This document shows positions 46,251 through 55,069 of a stretch of 64,000 nt of DNA, piece by piece (position 1 is the stretch's first letter; each line of letters begins with the position of its first letter). The notes below the pieces were generated by a model. That model saw only the letters and a list, made by a program, of their open reading frames with translations. It searched no databases and was not told the DNA's origin. This stretch comes from an uncultured Paraglaciecola sp. (lineage in GTDB: Bacteria > Pseudomonadota > Gammaproteobacteria > Enterobacterales > Alteromonadaceae), in the NCBI RefSeq assembly GCF_937123705.1, contig NZ_CAKZKO010000032.1, forward strand, positions 1-64,000, read 5' to 3'. A program made the position numbers and the translations under genes.

Positions 46251-46883
46251 ATGGCTGAAATAAAAGAAATGAAAAAGGTATTGCTGGGACCCATTCTCGA
46301 CAATAACCCAATCGCATTGCAAATACTGGGCGTATGCTCGGCGTTGGCAATCACCACTAAATTAGAAACTGCCTTGGTTATGTCTTTAGCACTAACTGCA
46401 GTAACGGCATTTTCTAACTTGTTTATCTCGCTCATTCGCAACCAAATACCATCGAGTGTGCGGATTATTATTCAAATGACTATTATTGCCTCTTTGGTAA
46501 TAGTGGTTGACCAAGTGTTAAAAGCCTACTCATACGAGATATCTAAACAGCTGTCGGTGTTTGTTGGCTTGATTATTACTAACTGTATCGTTATGGGCCG
46601 GGCAGAAGCCTTTGCCATGAAGAGTCCACCTTTTATGTCGTTCCTCGACGGTATTGGTAACGGTTTGGGCTATTCACTGGTGTTAATCATAGTAGGTACT
46701 GTAAAAGAGCTATTTGGTTTTGGCACACTATTAGGTTTTGAGATCTTACCTTTGATTCAAAACGGTGGCTGGTATCAAGGTAATGGTTTATTGATTTTAC
46801 CTTTCAGTTCGTTCTTTTTGATTGGTGGCTTAATCTGGGCGATTCGTACTATTCGTCCAGAACAAGTCGAGCCGAAGGAGTAA
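46251..46883 (+). CDS. nqrD: Na+-NQR subunit D
   Basis: 210-aa integral membrane subunit with six helices. Its pattern [29 protein letters not shown] and [13 protein letters not shown] is typical of the NqrD/RnfE family, with conserved Cys residues in helix ends (CSA and NCIVMG) that bind the intramembrane 2Fe-2S cluster together with NqrE. Followed by nqrE after 3 bp. Confidence 0.97.
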   Translation: MAEIKEMKKVLLGPILDNNPIALQILGVCSALAITTKLETALVMSLALTAVTAFSNLFISLIRNQIPSSVRIIIQMTIIASLVIVVDQVLKAYSYEISKQLSVFVGLIITNCIVMGRAEAFAMKSPPFMSFLDGIGNGLGYSLVLIIVGTVKELFGFGTLLGFEILPLIQNGGWYQGNGLLILPFSSFFLIGGLIWAIRTIRPEQVEPKE

Positions 46884-46886
46884 TTC

Positions 46887-47495
46887 ATGGAACATTACAT
46901 CAGTATTTTTGTTAAATCTGTTTTCATTGAAAACATGGCTTTGTCTTTATTCTTAGGTATGTGTACTTTTTTGGCAGTATCCAAAAAAGTGAAAACATCT
47001 ATGGGCTTAGGCGTTGCAGTAATAGTGGTTTTAGGTATTTCAGTACCTGTTAACCAAGTTATTTTTGTGAATATCTTAGCGCCGGGCGCGCTAGGTTGGG
47101 CTGGATTTCCTAACGCAGACCTTAGCTTTCTAAGCTTTTTAACCTTTATTGGGGTTATCGCTGCATTGGTACAAATTCTAGAAATGACTTTGGATAAGTT
47201 TTTCCCAGCGTTGTACAACGCATTAGGAGTTTTCTTGCCGCTTATCACAGTTAACTGTGCGATTTTCGGTGGTGTAGCCTTCGCGGTACAACGTGAGTAC
47301 AACTTCACCGAAAGCATAGTGTACGGTGTGGGCAGTGGTTTAGGTTGGGCAATTGCCATCACCTTGCTTGCTGCAGTACGTGAAAAACTTAAATACGCCG
47401 ATATGCCAGAAGGTATGCGCGGTTTAGGTTCGGTATTTATGATCGCGGGTCTAATGGCTCTGGGTTTTCAATCATTTACTGGCGTGGCGCTATAA
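46887..47495 (+). CDS. nqrE: Na+-NQR subunit E
   Basis: 202-aa membrane subunit related to NqrD in inverted topology. The family pattern includes [20 protein letters not shown] and [15 protein letters not shown], with the cysteine pair that completes the 2Fe-2S site. It is followed by nqrF after 21 bp. Confidence 0.97.
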   Translation: MEHYISIFVKSVFIENMALSLFLGMCTFLAVSKKVKTSMGLGVAVIVVLGISVPVNQVIFVNILAPGALGWAGFPNADLSFLSFLTFIGVIAALVQILEMTLDKFFPALYNALGVFLPLITVNCAIFGGVAFAVQREYNFTESIVYGVGSGLGWAIAITLLAAVREKLKYADMPEGMRGLGSVFMIAGLMALGFQSFTGVAL

Positions 47496-47516
47496 GCGGC
47501 CTTCTGAGGAATAATT

Positions 47517-48749
47517 ATGAATTTTAATGAAGTTTTTCTTGGTGTAGGCATGTTTATCGCTATTGTATTAGCGTTAGTGTTTATCATCATGTTTGCGAAA
47601 TCTAAGCTAGTACCAGAAGGCGAAATCACCATCAAAATTAATGATGGTGCACAAGAGTCAATCACAGCTCAGCCCGGTGACAAACTATTAGGTGCCTTAG
47701 CTAATGCTGGTATCTTTGTGTCTTCTGCTTGTGGTGGTGGTGGTACTTGTGGTCAGTGTCGTGTGGATATTAAAGCCGGTGGTGGAGAGCTTTTACCTAC
47801 CGAGCTTGACCATATCAGCAAAAAAGAAGCCAAAGCAGGTTGCCGCTTATCTTGTCAGGTGTCTATCAAGCAAGATATGAACATCGAGCTAGAAGAAGAA
47901 ATTTTTGGTATTAAAAAGTGGGAGTGTGAAGTTGTTTCTAACGACAACAAAGCCACTTTTATCAAAGAATTGGTGCTTAAAATACCCAATGGCGAAAGTG
48001 TACCTTTCCGCGCCGGTGGTTATATTCAAATTGAGGCGCCACCTCATCATGTTAAATACCAAGACTTTGATATTCCTGAAGAATATCGCGGTGATTGGGA
48101 GCGTTTTGGTTTCTTTAATATTGAATCTAAAGTTGAAGACGAAACCATCCGTGCTTATTCCATGGCTAACTACCCAGAAGAAGAAGGCATTATTATGTTG
48201 AACGTGCGAGTTGCCTCGCCGCCACCTAATAATTTAACTTTGCCAGCGGGTAAAATGTCATCTTACATTTGGAGCTTAAAAGAAGGCGATAAAGCCACTA
48301 TTTCTGGTCCATTTGGTGAATTCTTCGCTAAAGAGACCGAAGCAGAAATGGTCTTTGTTGGCGGTGGTGCGGGTATGGCGCCAATGCGTTCACATATCTT
48401 TGATCAACTACGTCGCTTAAAATCATCCCGTAAAATGACATTCTGGTACGGCGCACGTTCGCTACGAGAAATGTTCTACGTTGAAGATTTTGACATGTTG
48501 CAAAAAGAGAACGACAACTTTACTTGGCATGTGGCGCTATCTGATCCACAACCAGAAGATAACTGGGAAGGCGATACAGGCTTTATTCACAACGTATTGT
48601 TGGAGAATTACCTGAAAGACCACCCAGCACCAGAAGATTGTGAGTTCTACATGTGTGGTCCACCTATGATGAATGCAGCCGTCATCAATATGCTTAAAGA
48701 ATTAGGCGTAGAAGACGAAAACATCATGTTGGATGATTTCGGCGGATAA
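47517..48749 (+). CDS. nqrF: Na+-NQR subunit F (NADH dehydrogenase)
   Basis: 410-aa electron-entry subunit. An N-terminal helix (about 5-25) precedes a ferredoxin domain with [10 protein letters not shown] and a later Cys in CRLSC (four cluster cysteines in C-x5-C-x2-C-x31-C), then FAD ([11 protein letters not shown]) and NADH domains ([16 protein letters not shown] and [13 protein letters not shown]). A terminator-like hairpin follows, 26 bp past the stop and before apbE. Confidence 0.97.
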   Translation: MNFNEVFLGVGMFIAIVLALVFIIMFAKSKLVPEGEITIKINDGAQESITAQPGDKLLGALANAGIFVSSACGGGGTCGQCRVDIKAGGGELLPTELDHISKKEAKAGCRLSCQVSIKQDMNIELEEEIFGIKKWECEVVSNDNKATFIKELVLKIPNGESVPFRAGGYIQIEAPPHHVKYQDFDIPEEYRGDWERFGFFNIESKVEDETIRAYSMANYPEEEGIIMLNVRVASPPPNNLTLPAGKMSSYIWSLKEGDKATISGPFGEFFAKETEAEMVFVGGGAGMAPMRSHIFDQLRRLKSSRKMTFWYGARSLREMFYVEDFDMLQKENDNFTWHVALSDPQPEDNWEGDTGFIHNVLLENYLKDHPAPEDCEFYMCGPPMMNAAVINMLKELGVEDENIMLDDFGG

Positions 48750-48775
48750 CAACGCACTCAATCAATAATACATTT

Positions 48776-48797
48776 AAAGGGGCTATATGCCCCTTTT
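48776..48797 (+). terminator. Terminator-like hairpin between nqrF and apbE
   Basis: AAAGGGGC-tatat-GCCCCTTTT, 26 bp after nqrF and 20 bp before apbE. It may partially terminate, lowering apbE-nqrM expression relative to the structural genes. Confidence 0.82.
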
Positions 48798-48817
48798 CTT
48801 ATAGGCTTAAAACAAAG

Positions 48818-49837
48818 ATGCGAACTTTCTCAATATATGCGTTAGCGATTGCAATAGTCACCGCCATCCTTACATCATGCGCCCCAGCTAAGGTCACAGA
48901 ATCCCACCTACATGGCCCTACTATGGGCACCACTTACAATGTGAAGTTTGTATCAAAAGCAGGTGTTGATGAAGCAAAGCTACATAAACAAATTGACCAA
49001 ATATTAGTGGATATAAATCAGCTCATGTCTACCTACATTCCAGACTCAGAGCTCAGCCGTTTTAATCAATGGCATAGTGTTGAGCCTTTTCCACTATCGC
49101 CACAAACCCTATTTGTGTTGAATGAAGCAAAACGTTTAGGTGAAATGAGCAACGACATCTTAGATGTCACCCTTGGCCCGCTCGTTAATTTGTGGGGGTT
49201 TGGGCCACAGCAGCGTCCCGAAAAAATGCCCACTGATGCGTTGATCCAAGCAACTAAACAACAAATAGGTTTAGATAAACTCAGTGTCGACCCATCATCG
49301 GCAACAAAAAGTGTTCCAACACTTTATGTAGATTTGTCTACTATCGCCAAAGGTTACGCCGTGGATCAATTGGCTGAACTGCTTTTAAGTTACAGAATTG
49401 ATAACTTTTTAGTGGAGATAGGCGGCGAAATGCGTTTGTCTGGTATCAAAGCGAATAATGAGCCTTGGAAAATTGCCATCGAAAAACCCGCAAGCGCAGA
49501 GCGCTCGGTACAAAAAATTATCAGTATTGGTAATAATGCCGTGGCCACCTCAGGTGACTATCGCAATTATTATGAAGAAGATGGGGTACGTTATTCTCAT
49601 TTAATTGACCCCAGCACGGGTTATCCCATAACGCACAATGTCGTCTCTGCCACTGTTGTTCACCATTCTTCTATGACCGCTGACGGCCTAGCGACTGCGT
49701 TAAATGTGATGGGTAAAGACAAAGCGTTAGCATTAGCTGACAAATACGATATTGCGGTATTACTGATTACTAAAGAAAATGATCGCTTTATTGAGTATAC
49801 TAGCGCCAAATTTGAACAGCTTGTCACTGTTCACTAA
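48818..49837 (+). CDS. apbE: FAD:protein FMN transferase
   Basis: Transfers FMN to threonine residues of NqrB and NqrC. The 339-aa lipoprotein has a lipobox (LTSC, Cys about 21), the family entry motif GPTMGTTYNVKF, the metal-binding LIDPSTGYPI near 263 and MTADGLATALNVMG. It lies between nqrF and nqrM, the typical place. Confidence 0.96.
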   Translation: MRTFSIYALAIAIVTAILTSCAPAKVTESHLHGPTMGTTYNVKFVSKAGVDEAKLHKQIDQILVDINQLMSTYIPDSELSRFNQWHSVEPFPLSPQTLFVLNEAKRLGEMSNDILDVTLGPLVNLWGFGPQQRPEKMPTDALIQATKQQIGLDKLSVDPSSATKSVPTLYVDLSTIAKGYAVDQLAELLLSYRIDNFLVEIGGEMRLSGIKANNEPWKIAIEKPASAERSVQKIISIGNNAVATSGDYRNYYEEDGVRYSHLIDPSTGYPITHNVVSATVVHHSSMTADGLATALNVMGKDKALALADKYDIAVLLITKENDRFIEYTSAKFEQLVTVH

Positions 49838-49863
49838 TTATCAGTTTTGATTGGAGTCAGGCT

Positions 49864-50097
49864 TTGAGTACCTTTATTCTCGCATTTTTATTTTTCTTAG
49901 TCGTAGTGGCCGCCATGTCGGTGGGATATATTTTTCAGCAAAAGTCCATTGCCGGTAGTTGCGGTGGTTTAGGTGCCTTAGGCGTAGATAAAGCCTGTGA
50001 TTGCCCTGAACCTTGCGATCGCAAAAAAATGCGTTTAGAAAAAGAACAAGCAAGGCAAGCCAAATTAAATGAGTGGAAAAAAGATCAAATTATCTAA
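49864..50097 (+). CDS. nqrM: Na+-NQR maturation protein NqrM
   Basis: 77-aa protein needed to assemble the NqrD-NqrE iron centre. A single N-terminal helix (about 3-23) is followed by the Cys-rich GSCGGLGALGVDKACDCPEPC (split across about 37-57). It starts with TTG 49864. A terminator lies about 26 bp after the stop. Last gene of the Nqr set. Confidence 0.93.
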   Translation: MSTFILAFLFFLVVVAAMSVGYIFQQKSIAGSCGGLGALGVDKACDCPEPCDRKKMRLEKEQARQAKLNEWKKDQII

Positions 50098-50098
50098 T

Positions 50099-50164
50099 CC
50101 CTTATAAATTAAATGTCACTCTAAAAACGTCAGCTAGTCTGGCGTTTTTTTATGTTGCTATATT
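50099..50164 (+). repeat. Terminator-bearing direct repeat, copy 1
   Basis: A 66-bp unit after nqrM. Its last 44 bp (50121-50164) are identical to 51225-51268, and the preceding about 22 bp are similar with a few substitutions and one indel. It contains the terminator at 50123-50151. Confidence 0.9.
50123..50151 (+). terminator. Rho-independent terminator after nqrM
   Basis: AAAAACGTCAG-ctagt-CTGGCGTTTTTTT with one G-T pair, 26 bp past the nqrM stop. Confidence 0.88.
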
Positions 50165-50284
50165 CTTCCAATGTAATATTACATCCTAGGTAACAAACTC
50201 GTTTACCCGTCAAATTGAAAAATTGTGGCGATGTGACTTTGGAAGTAAGGCCGAGTTCATTTCAGCCTTACTATAGATGAGTAG

Positions 50285-50953
50285 TTATCGTCTTCTTAAA
50301 TACAACATCAAGGCACCTAGCCCAAATATAAGTATTGAAGCAGGCTCAGGAATACCATCTGGGGCAGTCGGATCACCTGCACCTGGGGATAACGCTGTTA
50401 ATACTCGTATATAATCCCCTGGGGTAGCGGCTCGCCAATCGACCAATAGGCGGTTCGCTAAGGTGCCGTCTACGGAAACCTCATCAACTCCCTCAAGACC
50501 ACGGTCAGACGGATTTAAGTAAGTCACATTATTATTTAATAAGAAGTCACTCGCACTTAAGTTGTCTGTTGAAAAAATAACCGCCAAAATATCCGCATCA
50601 AAATCGACAAAACCTTCTTGGTTAATAGTGTTAACCGGATCGAAAAAAATGTAATGACTAGCAACCACAGTATTAGACGTTAATTCGCCTGACAGTCCGG
50701 TTGTAGCTAACAAATCGACACTTAATATCGAAGGTAAGATGATATTCTGATCTTCATTAAAGCCATAAAGATTATCGTTTTGAAATGTATCAATTCCTAC
50801 TGTGTTATCGGGGTTACTATCGTTAAACGGGATACTAAGTTCTACAAAGTCGCCATTTCCTGAGGTAACGCCCCCCGTTACAATGGTAGCCAGCGAAGGT
50901 AAGCTGACTAAAGTTAAGATTAGCAACTGGGCTATTTTTTGAATTTGTTGCAT
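50285..50953 (-). CDS. PEP-CTERM exosortase-targeted exported protein
   Basis: 222-aa exported protein with an N-terminal signal (MQQIQKIAQLLILTLVSLPSLA) and a C-terminal tripartite sorting signal: IPEPAS, a short hydrophobic stretch (ILIFGLGALMLYL) and RRR. The body is Asp/Asn-rich and has no cysteine. The sequence fits substrates of an exosortase/EpsH system, which is not in this window. It faces opposite to its neighbours and lies between two copies of the nqrM terminator. The start is preceded by TTGGAGC. Confidence 0.9.
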   Translation of the reverse strand: MQQIQKIAQLLILTLVSLPSLATIVTGGVTSGNGDFVELSIPFNDSNPDNTVGIDTFQNDNLYGFNEDQNIILPSILSVDLLATTGLSGELTSNTVVASHYIFFDPVNTINQEGFVDFDADILAVIFSTDNLSASDFLLNNNVTYLNPSDRGLEGVDEVSVDGTLANRLLVDWRAATPGDYIRVLTALSPGAGDPTAPDGIPEPASILIFGLGALMLYLRRR

Positions 50954-51201
50954 TGAGATTGCTCCAATTATGTCTAACGTTGTGATTTATACCTACAAAG
51001 AGTGTTACTCGAATACAACTTAAGAGACGAATATTTTAATGAAGCAACATAAGCGCCAAAACTGTTACTTGTTGAAATGTATAGTGAAATTTAATTAAGT
51101 ATCCTAGAGCTAACAAAAAATGTTAAAGAACCTGACAATGAACTGGATTTAGAAACCGAATCAACCAAGTTTAAAGAGTCGAAAAGAACAAAATTTTTAT
51201 A

Positions 51202-51268
51202 CCCTTATTACTTAAGTGTGACTCCTAAAAACGTCAGCTAGTCTGGCGTTTTTTTATGTTGCTATATT
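51202..51268 (+). repeat. Terminator-bearing direct repeat, copy 2
   Basis: Second copy of the 66-bp unit. The terminator hairpin sits at 51227-51255 although no plus-strand gene ends just before it, so it looks duplicated rather than native to a neighbouring gene. Confidence 0.88.
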
Positions 51269-51285
51269 TTGTTATTTTGGCAAAA

Positions 51286-51305
51286 TACTGATTATACATA
51301 CAGTT
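51286..51305. promoter_or_regulatory. Candidate LexA box upstream of dinB
   Basis: TACTG-attatacata-CAGTT matches 16 of 20 positions of the gammaproteobacterial consensus (CTGT-N8-ACAG core, with the first half ending in A instead of T). It lies 188 bp before dinB, with TTGGCA eight bases upstream that may be a -35 element. Regulation is inferred. Confidence 0.5.
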
Positions 51306-51492
51306 ATCTTTAGGCTAGATATTTGCGAAAAATCATCCACATTGATATGTTAGTTTAATGTCAACATGAAATACGAATTTTGTTCGCAACTTTATAATTT
51401 TCTATTATTAATCAAGTGCTAATCAATTTTATATTACGTGCAAAAATAAACGTACAGAATTTTAAAGTAATTAATTTTCCTATGAGTTTTAG

Positions 51493-52557
51493 ATGCAAAG
51501 AAAGATAGTCCATATAGATATGGATGCATATTTTGTTTCGATTGAAATCAGAGATAACCCAGCTTTAGCCAACAAACCTGTTGCTGTTGGTGGTAAGTCT
51601 AGTCGTCGAGGAGTTCTTTCTACATGTAATTATATTGCAAGGCAATATGGTGTTAGTTCTGCTATGCCTACAGCGTTAGCACTGAAAAAATGCCCAGATC
51701 TCATAATTGTTCCGGCTCGGATGGAAGTGTATAAAGAGACAAGTCAAATTATTCGAAGCATTTTTGAAAAGTATACTGATAAGATTGAACCTCTTTCTTT
51801 AGATGAAGCATACCTAGATCTCTCTCAGACTAAGTTATATCAAGGTTCTTCTACATATGTAGCGCAGGGCATTAGAGAACATATATACAAAGTAACTGGC
51901 TTGACTGCATCTGCTGGGATTGCTCCTCTAAAATTTGTCGCCAAAGTTGCATCTGACCTCAATAAGCCAAATGGGCAGTGTACAATAGCTCCTGACCAGA
52001 TTTTAGAATTTCTTAAGACTTTGCCGCTTAGAAAAATTCCCGGTGTTGGTAAGGTTACTTCTGTAAAACTGAAAGGATTAGGCTTTGAAACATGCGGTGA
52101 CATCCGCGAATCAAAAGAAAATTTCTTGGTCAATCATTTTGGGAAATATGGTCAAGTACTTTGGAATCGGAGTCATGGAATTGATGAGCGTGAGGTTGAA
52201 GTTACGCGAATGAGGAAGTCTATTGGTGTGGAGAGAACATTTGAATATGATATACATAATGTTGTCGAGCTTGAAACCATTATCGAAGGTAAACTATTAC
52301 CAGAGTTGAAACGCCGTTCTTCAGAATATATTGAATCTCGCGGCATGAACAAACTTGGAGTTAAAGTTAAGTTTAATGACTTTCAGCAGACTACCAAAGA
52401 TATAATGTCAAACGAGATTAATCTGCCATTATTGAAGGAATTAGTAAATGAGGCTGTACTGCGTGGTCATGGTAAATCGGTTAGGTTACTCGGAGTATAT
52501 ATAGGGTTGAAGCAACCTAAGGAAGAAACGTTGCAGCTTGGTTTATTTATAGATTAG
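51493..52557 (+). CDS. dinB: DNA polymerase IV
   Basis: Y-family translesion polymerase of 354 aa. It has the steric-gate/metal motif MDAYFVSIE near the start, the catalytic SLDEAYLD (about 100-107), a helix-hairpin-helix KIPGVGKVT (about 181) and a C-terminal clamp-binding peptide QLGLF. dinB follows nqrM in many gammaproteobacteria; here an inserted PEP-CTERM gene separates them. Confidence 0.96.
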   Translation: MQRKIVHIDMDAYFVSIEIRDNPALANKPVAVGGKSSRRGVLSTCNYIARQYGVSSAMPTALALKKCPDLIIVPARMEVYKETSQIIRSIFEKYTDKIEPLSLDEAYLDLSQTKLYQGSSTYVAQGIREHIYKVTGLTASAGIAPLKFVAKVASDLNKPNGQCTIAPDQILEFLKTLPLRKIPGVGKVTSVKLKGLGFETCGDIRESKENFLVNHFGKYGQVLWNRSHGIDEREVEVTRMRKSIGVERTFEYDIHNVVELETIIEGKLLPELKRRSSEYIESRGMNKLGVKVKFNDFQQTTKDIMSNEINLPLLKELVNEAVLRGHGKSVRLLGVYIGLKQPKEETLQLGLFID

Positions 52558-52603
52558 TAACTTATAAATTATTAGTGATTGTAAAATTAGGACTAAACTA
52601 AGT

Positions 52604-52768
52604 ATGAACAATGTTGATATTAAAAATGTCCGAGAGGCTATTGCTAACAATCGAATTGATGGCTTATCGATAAATCCTCATCTAGTAGAGAGAGTAATTG
52701 CAGCATGTAAAGATAATCAGAAACTAGATACCGAACAATTGATCAGAGAGTTTGTAACTCAAAATTAG
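52604..52768 (+). CDS. Small VbhA-like antitoxin-type protein (orphan)
   Basis: A 54-aa protein starting MNNVDIKN, 46 bp after dinB. The NNRIDGLSINP segment followed by a short helix and LDTEQLIREF resembles the VbhA/FicT-type antitoxin pattern, whose inhibitory motif is SxxxEG. Here it reads NNRIDG (Asn for Ser, Asp for Glu). No Fic-domain toxin is adjacent. It is too short to be sure. Confidence 0.5.
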   Translation: MNNVDIKNVREAIANNRIDGLSINPHLVERVIAACKDNQKLDTEQLIREFVTQN

Positions 52769-52824
52769 TCAACTAGCGTTATTGTTAAAAAATAGAACTC
52801 ACAACTTCAACTATTTCTTTCAGA

Positions 52825-53127
52825 TCATTTAAAGCTATTTTTTTTAAAAATTGCGGAAGCTGGTTTTAGTTTTGTTTCACAAATAGCACCGAATTTACTA
52901 CCTGTCAGGCCAGAAAATATTTGTTTTTTTCTATATTTTTTAAGTTGACGTGTGTTCAACTTTTGAAGTTGATTAACCCTGTGATGATAATAACGTTGGC
53001 CCATTGTCTTTACTTTAGCGATAGATTCAAAAGTAACAATTGTGCTATTAGCGCGAGTAATATTATGCTGATTTTTGAAAGATGCAGTTAAGTGTTTTTT
53101 ACGCAGACGTATCAATTTTCTTTTCAT
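52825..53127 (-). CDS. Small basic hypothetical protein
   Basis: A 100-aa, very Lys/Arg/Asn-rich protein (MKRKLIRLRKKHLTAS start; QLKKYRKKQ near 60). No signal peptide or recognisable fold. A nucleic-acid-binding character is possible from composition only. The start lacks a strong ribosome site, and the frame could be spurious. Confidence 0.5.
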   Translation of the reverse strand: MKRKLIRLRKKHLTASFKNQHNITRANSTIVTFESIAKVKTMGQRYYHHRVNQLQKLNTRQLKKYRKKQIFSGLTGSKFGAICETKLKPASAIFKKNSFK

Positions 53128-53247
53128 ATTTTTTCAGTATGCGTGTGATATTTATGCTCAATTGCTATCAACATTAAATGAAATTTATAGATCTTCCAAG
53201 TTTGTCATTTGCTATACTTAAACTTCAGCAATTCAAGAATTAGATAT

Positions 53248-53526
53248 ATGCCTTATTGCCACACTGTATTTCAACTAATCGCTCTTGATGAAGTTGAGTC
53301 ATTATTATCGACTTTTACTATCGAGAACTTTGTCGGCGGACGAGCAGCGTATCACATAGGCAATGGCAGTTATTCGATAGATGCGGGCGAGAATGATATT
53401 CGTGCCATCTATGAAGATGAGGTCGTTCGATTCTTCTGCCGTCATGAAAAAGAGATGCTTCGGTATGAGAAAAAGCTAAAAGCATTTGCAACCAAGCATG
53501 GTATTAGGCTTAGCACTAGCAGTTGA
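53248..53526 (+). CDS. Hypothetical protein
   Basis: A 92-aa protein from ATG 53248 (MPYCHTVFQL). It is mixed alpha/beta in appearance, with FCRHEKEMLRYEKKLKAF near the end. No family recognised. The frame opens slightly further upstream (53209) but without a ribosome site. Confidence 0.6.
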   Translation: MPYCHTVFQLIALDEVESLLSTFTIENFVGGRAAYHIGNGSYSIDAGENDIRAIYEDEVVRFFCRHEKEMLRYEKKLKAFATKHGIRLSTSS

Positions 53527-53715
53527 AGGCCACAAAACGCCTAGACAGCGAGTACAAGGTGATGAGGTTGGATCCAATAGTCTTTTACTAAGTTGATAAT
53601 TTAGACTCAGTCAAGTTAAAAATATCGCACTAAGCAGTATAATAATTAACAGTAGGATAATTTTCGATTGGCAATTCATCAACGTATAACATCAGTGAAT
53701 TAAAGCGAACAAGAG

Positions 53716-53919
53716 ATGAACGAAGATGATTTAGAAATACTTACATGTGCATCGGAGTGTGATCCTCAAATTGGCGCTCATGTCGGAGTGGAAATAAGGC
53801 ATAAACCAACCCAAATCACTGTTCGCGAAACAAAGTTGCCGACCCAATTTGCCAACAAAACTGAAGCGATGAAAAAATTGGAGCTTAAACTTATAGCGCT
53901 GGTCCAACGTTGTTTTTAA
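53716..53919 (+). CDS. Small release-factor-like protein lacking GGQ
   Basis: 67 aa. The segment GVEIRHKPTQITVRETKL followed by NKTEAMKKLELKL resembles the core of the class-I release-factor catalytic domain (V-x-THxPTGI-x-V ... NKxxAMxxL). The position of the catalytic GGQHV reads IGAHV. It may be a decayed or repurposed relative, or only a chance resemblance. Start ATG 53716 is preceded by AACAAGAG. Confidence 0.5.
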   Translation: MNEDDLEILTCASECDPQIGAHVGVEIRHKPTQITVRETKLPTQFANKTEAMKKLELKLIALVQRCF

Positions 53920-53944
53920 GTTTCCTCATCACCACGAAGCAACA

Positions 53945-53980
53945 AAAAAGCCCCGTTATTTCAGATAAGAGCAGGGCTTT
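53945..53980 (-). terminator. Terminator-like hairpin, minus-strand orientation
   Basis: AAAGCCC ... GGGGCTTTTTT as read on the minus strand, with a 20-base loop. The T-run follows only on the minus strand, where no gene precedes it. Confidence 0.5.
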
Positions 53981-54096
53981 GGATTCAAATTTTATCTTTT
54001 TACGATTACTTAATTTCAGCCATCGGTTTCCGATTCAGAGCAGTAACTAAAACTGGCAGTTATACTTTTCACCTTACTTCGTTTTCTAAATAAAAA

Positions 54097-54216
54097 ATGT
54101 CTACAGATTTAGGGGAAGATCATAATGCCCTTGGACGCGCAAGAAAAAGCCTTAAAATTGTTCCTTTTCTGATGGCAGTAATGAACTTGGAGCAGACTTT
54201 CTATCTTAAAAAATAG
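54097..54216 (+). pseudogene. N-terminal remnant of an MFS transporter
   Basis: A 39-codon frame, MSTDLGEDHNALGRARKSLK then IVPFLM, ending in a stop, resembles the start of ACS-type major-facilitator proteins (A-L-x-R-A-R-x-x-L-K-I-V-P-F-L). The reading ends before the first membrane helix is complete. Probably a decayed gene end. Confidence 0.4.
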
Positions 54217-54521
54217 CCATTCTTTACGAGCAGCCACGTTCATTGATAACTCATCCTTTGAATGAATAATTGTTTATAGGAGGCTGTGGTAAACCATATC
54301 TGCTAATTTAAATTCTCAACATCTAATCACAAATACTCAATTTAGTTGCATTTTGATATTAATTAATAGAAATCAGTATTAGAGACTATATAATAGCACC
54401 ATTAGCAGCGGCGAGCTGCTTGTGATCATCTGAACAAAGTGGATTCACTCGTCATAATATTCTCCTTATTTGTGTAAAGTAGAACAGCGTGGTGAGCTGT
54501 CATACTGCTAGCGGTATCAGT

Positions 54522-54881
54522 ATGTCATTCGAAAATGAACACCATCAATCTTTGGATAATATTAAGCGACAGGCTAAAAGGCTTGCTAAAACTTTAGATA
54601 TTCCTCTCACCGAAGCCCAATTTTTGCTTGCAAAATACATCTATCTTGAAAACTCTTTTGGCGATATTAAAACGAAAATTAAGTGTGATGAGTCAACCGG
54701 AAGAATGTTTTTGACGAATGTATCGCCAAAATCAAATGAAGAAGTTCAATCTACATTTATAAATGAATTTGGTGACTTATTAGTATCTATCCAAAATAGC
54801 CCTATGGTTACTCTTTATAACGGCTCTGCAAGAGAGTTATTAGTGAAGGTTTTTGGTGTTTCTGCTGATAGTAAAAGCTAA
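54522..54881 (+). CDS. Hypothetical protein, short member of a paralogous pair
   Basis: 119-aa protein from ATG 54522 (MSFENEHH). Its N-terminal segment QAKRLAKTLDIPLTEAQ aligns with QAKRTSKILDIPLTQAK of the next gene (55070-56212), and the C-terminal LLVKVFGVS matches LIWKIFGFH of the same protein, with about the same spacing. It therefore corresponds to the N-terminal third of the larger paralog. Function unknown. Confidence 0.75.
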   Translation: MSFENEHHQSLDNIKRQAKRLAKTLDIPLTEAQFLLAKYIYLENSFGDIKTKIKCDESTGRMFLTNVSPKSNEEVQSTFINEFGDLLVSIQNSPMVTLYNGSARELLVKVFGVSADSKS

Positions 54882-55069
54882 TACTTCCATTTTAAAAAAT
54901 TGTTTATTAGGATAGACACTGGTTGACTGGACAGCCTGCATCTGCCAAATGCATTAATTGCATTTTAGGGCAAAGTGGATTCATTCAGAAAATTTGTATT
55001 TACGTTAGTAGAACGAGCCTCGGCAGGTGTTTGTTTTACATTCTTTCTACTAATAAGAGTAACGTGAGT

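Larger units (their letters stand above)
50954..51492. other. Intergenic region upstream of dinB with terminator copy and LexA-like box
   Basis: About 540 bp holding the PEP-CTERM promoter region, the second repeat copy (51202-51268) and the candidate LexA box (51286-51305). An open stretch at 51096-51243 has no start codon and no family similarity, so it is not annotated as a gene. Confidence 0.5.
53920..54521. other. Gene-poor interval in the accessory region
   Basis: About 600 bp containing the minus-strand terminator-like hairpin (53945-53980), a truncated MFS-like fragment (54097-54216), a small hairpin (54404-54420) and the leader shared with the downstream paralog (54435-54485). Otherwise nothing coding is seen. 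Confidence 0.5.

Noticed and set aside
51096..51243. Open stretch ending in the second terminator copy (SILELTKNVKEPDNE...)
   Set aside because: No start codon and no recognisable family; likely a chance open frame in AT-rich DNA.
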